Below, piece by piece: positions 1 to 7,140 of a stretch of 64,000 nt of DNA. The position numbers were made by a program, and so were the translations under genes. The number at the start of each line of letters is the position of its first letter. The first letter of the stretch is position 1. The DNA comes from Catellatospora bangladeshensis (lineage in GTDB: Bacteria; Actinomycetota; Actinomycetes; Mycobacteriales; Micromonosporaceae): assembly GCF_016862575.1 (NCBI RefSeq), contig NZ_BONF01000039.1, forward strand, positions 62,001-126,000, read 5' to 3'. The notes beneath the pieces are model-generated. The model searched no databases, had not been told where the DNA came from, and saw only the letters and a program-made list of their open reading frames with translations.

Positions 1-359
1 CGTGTATCGACGCGATCAACCCCGCCCTGGCCGAATCGGCAAGCAACTCACGCGCGACCTGCCCTGCCCGGGCCCGGTCGTCGGGCAGATCGCCATCGGT
101 GCCGAGCACGACGGCCCAGCCCCGGTCCGGCCCGCACGGCCCTGCCCGGCAGGTGCCGGCCTCGCCCTCCCACGGATGAGCCCGCGGGCAGGCGCCGCCG
201 CCGTCGGCCAGCCGCAGGTCGTAAGAACTTGCGTTACGCAGCGCCGTGCCGGCAGCCTCGACGATCCGTGACAGCAGCTGCAACGACGGCCCGCCGGTGA
301 TCACCTTGGCCCAAACGCCCTGCTCGTCTGCCTTGACCAGGCGCTGTTGCGTGTCCATG
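1..359 (-). CDS. Conserved-looking hypothetical protein, 3' end cut off by the window edge
   Basis: An open frame begins with ATG at 359 and runs leftward off the window with no stop, giving 119 codons. The visible N-terminus starts MDTQQRLVKADEQGVWAKV and contains a helical stretch (LQLLSRIVEAAGTAL) followed by a Cys/Gly-rich part with CPRAHPW and AGTCRAGPCGPDRGW, then an acidic helix. Codons in this frame have the strong G/C third-position bias of real genes here, and the opposite frame does not. No signal peptide or membrane segment is visible. I do not recognise the family. The three close cysteines could bind metal, but that is speculation. Nothing resembling a strong ribosome-binding site precedes ATG 359, so the start could differ. 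Confidence 0.55.
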
Positions 360-555
360 CCCTGACCGTGCGCCTGTTCGCGTACGACGCGGCAGGGCCG
401 ACCAGACCCGTTCCATAGGACCTTGGTCACAGGCTGGCCAGCCGTGACGAACACCGGGCGTGACAGGCCGCAGCGCGAGACGATGCTAGCGGAGCCTCAC
501 GTCGGCGGCAAGACCGTCGTGCACCACCGGCAAACTGGTCCTCGAACAGCCCAAG

Positions 556-918
556 GTGGCGGTCATGAATAGCGGCACGCCTTCGGTACGCGACGTGATG
601 AGCCGCGACGTCGTCAGCGGCGCGTTGGACACCCCGTACGCCGACATCGCCGACCTGCAGACCCGACACCGTCTGAACGCCGTACCCGTACTGGACGACC
701 TGCACTGGCTCGCCGGGGTGGTCTCCGAAGGCGACCTGCTGCGCCGGGTGCGGTCAACCTCGCCATCTGGGCCGAGCAGCACCACGCCCAGGTCCGGGAC
801 CTCCACGCGGGGGGCCCTGTCACCAACGCCCGCCGAGGGAAAGGCTCTGGCCCGCGCACCTGCGCAGGCGAAACCGGTCCCGACGACGCGGGAACCGCAC
901 CCACCCCAGCCGGAGTGA
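556..918 (+). CDS. Truncated CBS-domain protein (single CBS motif)
   Basis: Residues about 10-58 (SVRDVMSRDVVSG through GVVSEGDLLRRV) are a clear CBS motif, the adenosyl-ligand-sensing fold that normally occurs in pairs. Actinobacterial relatives usually carry two CBS motifs, often followed by a BON domain, in over 200 residues. Here the protein loses similarity right after LLRRV and continues as a low-complexity Ser/Thr/Pro/Arg tail, which looks like out-of-frame translation. The start could be GTG 556 or ATG 565; AAGGTGG lies just before ATG 565. A lone CBS motif could still dimerise, but a decayed gene is more likely. An intact CBS-pair gene is present elsewhere at 44864-45277. Confidence 0.5.
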   Translation: MAVMNSGTPSVRDVMSRDVVSGALDTPYADIADLQTRHRLNAVPVLDDLHWLAGVVSEGDLLRRVRSTSPSGPSSTTPRSGTSTRGALSPTPAEGKALARAPAQAKPVPTTREPHPPQPE

Positions 919-1045
919 GGCGCGGACGCCCGAGAAGGGCGCTGGCTCATGACTCCGACGAGTTATGAAACGGGCCGTAGATGCCCTCGTCGTCTGGGGC
1001 AGTCGACTTGGGGCGTGACGAGCCGGCGCGGCGGCGACGTAACGG

Positions 1046-2389
1046 TCAGCGGGGGTGGACGGTGGCCAGCTCGGGGAAGGCGAGGGAGCTGGGGCCGGCC
1101 GTCGGATCCGCGCGGACGCTGCTGATGTGGTGGGCGCAGAGTTCGTCGGAGTGGAACGAGAACATGTGAGACTGGAACGCGAACGAGGTGAACAGGCTGA
1201 AGTATTCGATCACGCTCGAGCCGTCCGCTTCGAATCTCAGGTCCGCGTCGACCTTCCCGTTGAAGACCTCCTTCTTGGTCCAGCCTAGAGGCAGCGTCGG
1301 GACCCTGGGGACGAACGCGTTCGGATGCGCGGCGGTGACCGCGGCGCGCTTTGCCGGACGGACGGCAAACAGCAGGTGACCGATCCGCCGCGCGATGTTT
1401 CGCCGCTGCGGTGAGTCTCCCGGCGGGAGCGCTTCGTAGTCGGCGACGAGGAGGTCGATGCGGGTCTCGCTGAAGGTGGCGAGGTCGGGCAGGCCGAACT
1501 CCAGGCGCTCGGCGGTCGCGTCCTCGAGGCCCGTGGCGATCGGCCGCGAGTCGGGCGTGCGGGTGTGCTCGTTGGCGAAGCTCGCCTTATGGGTGAACGG
1601 CCCGATCTTCGATGCGCCTGAGAACCGGTCGCCGATGTGGAGTTCGAATAGGCCCATCGGCTCGTTCGCATCGTCGTAGAAGTCCTCCGGCGTCGGATCA
1701 GCAGGGTCGATCTCCCGGTTGCCCGCGAAGTAGGTGTTCGGCCCGAGGTTGGCTCGTTCCCCGATCACCGGGTCGCCACTGGTGAAGACCTGGATTCCCG
1801 TCTTGGTCTCGCCGCTGATCTTGTCGACGGTCGTCACCACCGGTGCCGCGTGCGTACGCAGTGCGACCGGGTCGTTGAAGCGGATGACCCGACCCACCGG
1901 CAGATCGATCCGCTCCGGGACGTTTCCCGTCGGTGGGACGAAGCCGGGCTCGCCTTCCAGCGCCCAGGTCCAGCCGGGACCGATGTCCTCCGAGTCGGCT
2001 GTGTACATCGGGCTGCTGTTGTAGATCGCGATCGCGGTCGCGAACCGGGCCTGGAACCGGCCACGTATGTGGATGACGGGGTTCGCGATGCAGGTCACGA
2101 CCAGGCTCGCGACGACGGTGTCCGCCTGCACCACCTCGATCGTCGTGTCGCCCCTGGACATGCTCTTCCCGTTGGCGTGCACCGTGACCGAGGTGGGTGC
2201 GGTCGTGACCGTGACCGACGTCTGGGAGAAGGACAGGGCGCCGGGGTCGGGTGCAGCGCGGAGTGTCACCGAGGCGGTGCCCGCATCGGTGCGTAGCGAC
2301 AGCGCCGCGTCGAAGACGTGCGCGCCCACGGGGGCGATGAGGAATCCGTCGCCGGAGGTGCTGCCGTGCAGAGACGCGATGACCGCCAT
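1046..2389 (-). CDS. Uncharacterised 447-aa protein, partner of the ferritin-like gene
   Basis: The 447-residue product is of a family I do not recognise. The first 110 residues look like a beta-rich domain (alternating V/T strands, with SVTVTTAPTSVTVHANGKS). The middle contains aromatic and Gly-rich stretches (YNSSPMYTADSEDIGPGWTW, NTYFAGNREIDP) and the C-terminus is mixed alpha/beta with a closing segment rich in His and Phe (FAFQSHMFSFHSDELCAHH). No signal peptide or membrane helix is evident, so it is probably cytoplasmic. AGGAGAG lies 5 nt before ATG 2389. It sits 60 bp downstream of the ferritin-like gene on the same strand, so the two are very likely cotranscribed. The His cluster near the C-terminus could bind metal (inference). 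Confidence 0.75.
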   Translation of the reverse strand: MAVIASLHGSTSGDGFLIAPVGAHVFDAALSLRTDAGTASVTLRAAPDPGALSFSQTSVTVTTAPTSVTVHANGKSMSRGDTTIEVVQADTVVASLVVTCIANPVIHIRGRFQARFATAIAIYNSSPMYTADSEDIGPGWTWALEGEPGFVPPTGNVPERIDLPVGRVIRFNDPVALRTHAAPVVTTVDKISGETKTGIQVFTSGDPVIGERANLGPNTYFAGNREIDPADPTPEDFYDDANEPMGLFELHIGDRFSGASKIGPFTHKASFANEHTRTPDSRPIATGLEDATAERLEFGLPDLATFSETRIDLLVADYEALPPGDSPQRRNIARRIGHLLFAVRPAKRAAVTAAHPNAFVPRVPTLPLGWTKKEVFNGKVDADLRFEADGSSVIEYFSLFTSFAFQSHMFSFHSDELCAHHISSVRADPTAGPSSLAFPELATVHPR

Positions 2390-2449
2390 GGTGCTCTCCT
2401 GTTCAGGTAGCCGGCCGGAGCCGGGCGCGGGGATGTGGGTGGCCGGCGC

Positions 2450-4213
2450 CTAAACGTCGCTGTCCGGGCAGCCGTCGTTGACCCATTGCTCGACCAGCAG
2501 GAACTCCCCGCTGTCTTCGGGCAGCTTCGGCCTTGCCAGGGGCATCGACTGGCCACGGAGCATCGCCACGAGCAGCGCGTCCTCGCCCGGCGACGGCGGG
2601 GTCGTGACGTTGTCACCGAATATCTCGACCTGGACGAAGTCGTCGTGCTGCAAGTTCCAGAACCGGCCCTGCTTGTCATGCCTGGGATCACCGGCGCCGG
2701 CCGCCCAGTCCAGGACATCGCGGACAGCGTCGGTGCGGCTGCGCTGGGTCGTGCCCTGCGTACGCGCCGTCGCCTCCTGCAGCTTGCGCCCGTCCGATGC
2801 CAGCAGGTGCGCCAGCAGGCGCCGATGGTCGTCGGCGATGGCGGCGTCGGCACTTAGGGCCTGGGCGATCGCCGTGGCTTCGCCGAACGCGGCCACCAGA
2901 TCCGACCACTGCGCGCCGGTGGTGAGCCACCCTGGCAGGTTGAAGGGCAGCGAGGCCACCCGGGCCTGCTGCCGGGGGCCTCTGGGCATACGGCGCAGGA
3001 AGTCGGCGAGCTTACGCAGCGCGAACATCTCCGCGAAGCACCACCCGCGCAGGAAGGCCCGGTCGTCGCGCGGCGCCCGCAGGTAACGTTCCAGCGACGC
3101 GAGCAGGATGGCGTAGCGAAGGTCGGCCAGCCTCGCCCACCGGATCGTCGTGGGGTGGGAGATGACGCCGTCGCCCGAGCCGTGCTCGTCGAGGACGATC
3201 CGGCTGCCGGCCGGGACGTCCATCACCCCGGGGGGCGGGTTCGTGCCTGTCCCGTCCGCTCCGAAGAAGCGCAGGAACAGGTTGTAGAACCGCCGGAAGT
3301 GGGCGTTCTCCGTGGCGACCACCGAAGGTCCTTCGCCCTGCAGGCCGATGTCCCGTAGCGCCGTGAGCGCCTCACGCCGGTTCGCCGCCACGTGAACCCG
3401 GAACTCGTCGATGCTCTTCTCGACCGAGCGGTCCCACTCGGGGTCGGACGCCTGGTCCGGCGCGGACGCCGGATGGAAGGCGCTGTCGGGAAGGTGCAGG
3501 GCGTCGCGGCTGCCGTAGAACGTCGCGGCTTCGGCCGCCAGCTGGTCGACGGCGACGTACCAGGGGTCGCCGGTCGCCGCCAGTTCGTGCAGCAGTGCCT
3601 CGCTGCCGAAGACAGCGCCGAGCAGCGCGTAGAGGGTGCCGACCCGGTTGACCTGTTCGTGCCTGGATCCGGTGGCGAGGTCCTCGATGTGCGCGAACAC
3701 ATCCGGGTCGATCTCCGCCGGAAGCACTGCCGGGGACTCCGCCATCGTGTACTTCGCCAGCGACAGATGTGACAGCGGTTCCAGCCTGAGGTCGAACGGG
3801 AACAGGCGCTCGTCCTCGGCGAACGGCGGCCCGTAGTCCTGCCGGTGCAGGTGCGGTGCCTCACCGACCAGCCGCAGGAGGTTCTGCACCGTCAGCAGGT
3901 GGCTCATCTCCTCGATCGCCACGTCGAGGATCTCGCGCTGCGGCAGCGTGAACGAGTAGCCGGCGTAGAGGTACTGCACCATCAGCGCGTGCTCGATCTG
4001 CGCCGCCACCCGCAACAGGGTCGCGGCCTTCTCCGGTGCGGTGGCGGGGAGGTCTGGCAGCTGTATGTGCCGGTCGGCCTCTGCCGGAGCCGGTTCGGCG
4101 GGCGCGGGTGGTGCGGGGACGCGTCGAGGTAGGCCGGTCACGCTGCGCAGTGCGTCCTGCGCGTGCGGCGAAAGCTGATGCTGACGCCATTTCAGCGTCG
4201 TCGTCTCGGCCAC
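2450..4213 (-). CDS. Ferritin-like domain protein (VioB/RebD N-terminal type)
   Basis: This 587-aa protein carries near residues 66-125 the helix LLRVAAQIEHALMVQYLYAG and the motif EEMSHLLTVQNLL. These match the ferritin-like domain found in VioB/RebD-type iminophenylpyruvate dimer synthases and many uncharacterised actinobacterial proteins. The likely ligand residues are E74, H75, E101/E102 and H105. A second helical half contains NAHFRRFYNLFLRFF. The C-terminus (about 520-585) ends in PKLPEDSGEFLLVEQWVNDG, similar to a short module found at the end of some cytochrome-like oxidoreductases. I chose GTG 4213 because GGGGGA precedes it by 6 nt; ATG 4261 in the same frame would add 16 residues. 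The true substrate is unknown. The divergent haem peroxidase suggests an oxidative pathway. Confidence 0.8.
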   Translation of the reverse strand: MAETTTLKWRQHQLSPHAQDALRSVTGLPRRVPAPPAPAEPAPAEADRHIQLPDLPATAPEKAATLLRVAAQIEHALMVQYLYAGYSFTLPQREILDVAIEEMSHLLTVQNLLRLVGEAPHLHRQDYGPPFAEDERLFPFDLRLEPLSHLSLAKYTMAESPAVLPAEIDPDVFAHIEDLATGSRHEQVNRVGTLYALLGAVFGSEALLHELAATGDPWYVAVDQLAAEAATFYGSRDALHLPDSAFHPASAPDQASDPEWDRSVEKSIDEFRVHVAANRREALTALRDIGLQGEGPSVVATENAHFRRFYNLFLRFFGADGTGTNPPPGVMDVPAGSRIVLDEHGSGDGVISHPTTIRWARLADLRYAILLASLERYLRAPRDDRAFLRGWCFAEMFALRKLADFLRRMPRGPRQQARVASLPFNLPGWLTTGAQWSDLVAAFGEATAIAQALSADAAIADDHRRLLAHLLASDGRKLQEATARTQGTTQRSRTDAVRDVLDWAAGAGDPRHDKQGRFWNLQHDDFVQVEIFGDNVTTPPSPGEDALLVAMLRGQSMPLARPKLPEDSGEFLLVEQWVNDGCPDSDV

Positions 4214-4725
4214 TTCCGGTCCCCCGATTGGCGTGATGAGTGCTGCCCGCCGCCCGTCCATCCGGCGTAGACACATCATCACAATACGGTCAAACAGCCA
4301 CCCGGACGGTCTGAATCGCAGTCGCGCCGAGGCGTCGATGTGCGTCGCCCCGAAGCCGGGACTGCGGTTCTGCGGCCGATCTGACCCAGGCTGGAAACCC
4401 AGTGGCGCAGCCAAACAACAGGCAACCGACCATCTGCCGGGTGCCGGCCCGCCTCCGTCCAGGGACAAGATCAACGTGAGCTTCACTTTCCGCTCGGATC
4501 TTGCTCGCCCGAGGGGCCCGCATGCGCAGTCCGGGCGGTCGACACGGACCTGAAATCGCAGCTCAGCATTCGGAAACGGACCCGTGGCTGTACTGTTTGC
4601 CCGGTAAGCGCATATCACTGCGTTTAGCGTGTTTTGCGACTACGCCGGGGTTGCGCGGGCAGCCTTGGCGCTTCTCGAGGACTTCTCGGCTTGGCCGGAC
4701 TCTGTCCGCGGCCGGGAGCCAGACA
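4214..4725. promoter_or_regulatory. Divergent intergenic region between ferritin-like and peroxidase genes
   Basis: About 510 bp separate the GTG starts at 4213 (minus) and 4726 (plus). An open frame reads through much of the region upstream of the peroxidase, but its sequence does not resemble peroxidase N-termini and codon bias weakens, so I treat it as non-coding. It should contain both promoters and long 5' leaders. I could not single out a convincing -35/-10 pair or a strong palindrome. Confidence 0.4.
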
Positions 4726-6183
4726 GTGAGGAAAGCTGTGGATCTTGCAGAGTCGAAGACGCCCTTCCGCCATTCCGACCCGTTGCGCGGAGTCGAGAAC
4801 GTGGCCAAGTCCCAGCTCTTCGAGGGACGTTTCGGCCGGATGTTCCGCCGCCTGCCGGCGTTCGAGCCCGACGACGCCACGATCGCTGCCATCGCCGAGG
4901 CGATGGCCGAGCCCAACGGCGGTGACCCCAGCGGGGACAACGACCAGATTCCCGCAGGTTTCACCTTCCTCGGCCAGTTCATCGACCACGACCTCACCTT
5001 CGACCCGGTGTCCAGCCTCGACCGGCAGAACGACCCGGACGCGCTGACGAACTTCCGCACCCCGCGCTTCGATCTGGACAGCGTGTACGGACGCGGCCCC
5101 GCCGACCAGCCCTACCTGTACGACAAGACCAACCGGGACAAGTTCCTGATCGGCGAGCACGACAACGAACTCGACCTGCCACGCAGCAGCCAGGGCGTCG
5201 CCCTGATCGGCGACCCCCGCAACGACGAGAACATCTTCATCAGCCAGCTGCACCTGACCCTGCTGCTGTTCCACAACAGAGTCTTCGATCGACGCGCCGA
5301 CTTCGCACAGGCGGCGCCGCAAGCCGGCGAGACCGAGTTCGCCGCTGTGCAGCGGGTGGTGCGCTGGCACTACCAGTGGCTGGTCGTGCACGACTTCCTG
5401 CGCCGCGTCGTCGGCGAGCAGACCCTCGGCGACGTCCTGGTACGCGAGCCGCTGACAGCCGGCGGACCGCCCGTGGAAAAGACCCGGCTCACGTTCTTCA
5501 CCTGGCGTAACCAGCCGTTCATGCCCGTCGAGTTCTCCGTGGCCGCCTACCGGTTCGCGCACTCGATGATCCGCGGACGCTACACCGTCAACAGCAACGT
5601 GCCGAGCCGGCCGATCTTCACATCCACCCCCATCGCCGAGAGCGACCCGCTCAGCCACCTGGGCGGGCTGCGCCCCCTGCCCGCGGGATGGCAGGTGGAA
5701 TGGCGGCGCTTCTTCGAGGTCGACGCCGCGAATCCGCCGCAGCCTTCCCGCAAGATCGATACCGAGATCGCCGGCCCGCTGCTCGCGCTGCCGCCGGAGG
5801 TGGCCCCCCGGATGCCCTCACTGGCCCAGCGCAACCTGACCCGCGGTGTCCGGCTCGGCTTGCCCTCAGGCCAGGCCGTGGCCCGCGCGCTGGGACAGAC
5901 ACCGCTTACCGACGACCAGCTCGGCCTGCCCAAGCCCGGCCCCGCTCCACTGTGGTACTACCTGCTGCGCGAGGCCAACCAACTCGCCGGCGGCAAGCAT
6001 CTCGGCCCGGTCGGCGGCCGCATCGTCGCGGAGGTCTTCCTCGGCCTGCTCGCCGCGGATCCGTCGTCGTACCTGCGTGCCGACCCCGGCTGGACGCCGT
6101 TCCTTCCCTCAGCCACCGCGGGCGACTTCACCATGGCCGACCTGATCAAGTTCACCGGCTTCGGCCTGACCCCGGTCGCCTAA
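4726..6183 (+). CDS. Animal-type haem peroxidase family protein
   Basis: The 485-aa product belongs to the animal haem peroxidase superfamily (peroxinectin/cyclooxygenase fold). The distal site reads GQFIDHD (Q84, D87, H88), followed by LDSVYG, then RWHYQWLVVHDFL and the proximal-His region RFAHSMIRGRY. No signal peptide is present, so it probably acts in the cytoplasm or is released another way. It would use hydrogen peroxide to oxidise halides or organic substrates. GTG 4726 is preceded at 7 nt by GGGAG; GTG 4738 in the same frame is also possible. It lies head-to-head with the ferritin-like/447-aa operon, and such pairing of a di-iron-like protein with a peroxidase suggests joint work on one metabolite (inference). 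The length is normal for bacterial members. Confidence 0.88.
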   Translation: MRKAVDLAESKTPFRHSDPLRGVENVAKSQLFEGRFGRMFRRLPAFEPDDATIAAIAEAMAEPNGGDPSGDNDQIPAGFTFLGQFIDHDLTFDPVSSLDRQNDPDALTNFRTPRFDLDSVYGRGPADQPYLYDKTNRDKFLIGEHDNELDLPRSSQGVALIGDPRNDENIFISQLHLTLLLFHNRVFDRRADFAQAAPQAGETEFAAVQRVVRWHYQWLVVHDFLRRVVGEQTLGDVLVREPLTAGGPPVEKTRLTFFTWRNQPFMPVEFSVAAYRFAHSMIRGRYTVNSNVPSRPIFTSTPIAESDPLSHLGGLRPLPAGWQVEWRRFFEVDAANPPQPSRKIDTEIAGPLLALPPEVAPRMPSLAQRNLTRGVRLGLPSGQAVARALGQTPLTDDQLGLPKPGPAPLWYYLLREANQLAGGKHLGPVGGRIVAEVFLGLLAADPSSYLRADPGWTPFLPSATAGDFTMADLIKFTGFGLTPVA

Positions 6184-6426
6184 GGCAATCCACCGGGCGG
6201 TGTCGCTGCGAATCGCCGCCTCAACGTCAGCATCTGAGTCCTCGAGATCTGGTGGGGTGCGGTCTTGCGACTGCATCCCACCCAGTAGTGGGCGCTGGGA
6301 CGACGAGTGACCACGCCGTTGTAGCGTCCCGCGTCCGTAGTCGATGAACAGATGTCCGGCGCTCCGACGCGGTGCCGGCAGCCGGGCCCGCCGGCACCGG
6401 CGAGCCCTGCATCGCAGAGGGCGGTC

Positions 6427-7029
6427 ATGGGTGATCACAATGTGCTGATGATGCGACAAGCTGATGCTGCGACGGCTCCACTGGCAGGCCGCCCGCCGAC
6501 CCGTCTGGAGATGGCCAAGGCTGAGACCGAGCGCGTCCTCGGGCGTCGAGCCGCCCAGCGGCTGGCGGCGTTCGACGACGGCGGGCTTTACATCCGAGCC
6601 GGTGAGTGGCGACGGTTCCTGGCATGGCTCATCGATTTCGTCGTATACCTGCTCGGCGTCGCGGTCGGCATCGTCGCAGTGTCGCTCGTGCGGGTCACCT
6701 CGGGCCTGTCCGACGAAGCCGTCACCGTGTGCGCGCTGGCGTTGCTGGTGGTCGTGCCGGTGCTGTACGGCTTGTTCTTCAGCGGCGGCCGTGCGCTCGG
6801 GGGAGTGTTGACCGGAACGCAGCTGGTGCGGGTCAAGGACGGCGGCAGGATCGGTCTCAAGGCCTGCTGGGCGATGCTGATCAGGACACTGTTCATGCCA
6901 CTGCTGCTGCTCGTCGTCATCGCCGGTGCGTTCGAGGGCACCGGTGGGCAGGGGCCGGCAGGGTCGCCGGCAAGGGCCAGCATCGACCGTGCCGCCACCC
7001 GGCGCCTGCATGCGGCCGGAATCCGGTGA
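6427..7029 (+). CDS. RDD-family membrane protein
   Basis: The product is 200 aa. RAGEWRRFLAWLIDFVVYLLG near residues 58-78 contains the R..AWLID signature of RDD proteins, followed by hydrophobic helices at about 66-90, 97-118 and 152-170. Members are multi-pass membrane proteins of poorly defined role; some act as Na+/H+ antiporters. ATG 6427 follows AGAGGG closely; an earlier in-frame start would add an implausible Pro-rich extension. The last 30 residues are charged and probably cytoplasmic. It stands alone, 110 bp before the SpoIIE phosphatase gene on the same strand, and could be read through into it. Confidence 0.8.
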   Translation: MGDHNVLMMRQADAATAPLAGRPPTRLEMAKAETERVLGRRAAQRLAAFDDGGLYIRAGEWRRFLAWLIDFVVYLLGVAVGIVAVSLVRVTSGLSDEAVTVCALALLVVVPVLYGLFFSGGRALGGVLTGTQLVRVKDGGRIGLKACWAMLIRTLFMPLLLLVVIAGAFEGTGGQGPAGSPARASIDRAATRRLHAAGIR

Positions 7030-7140
7030 CCGGCCGGTACGCAGCTGACCGTAGGCCACGTCCCGTCGCCGTTGAGCTTGATCGTCATGCCCAGTCTGTC
7101 CGGATGGCCACTAATGACGAGGGCACGATAATTTGTCACC

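Noticed and set aside
4501-4725. N-terminal extension of the haem peroxidase to 560 residues
   Set aside because: The added 75 residues do not resemble peroxidase sequence, and GTG 4726 has a suitable GGGAG upstream.
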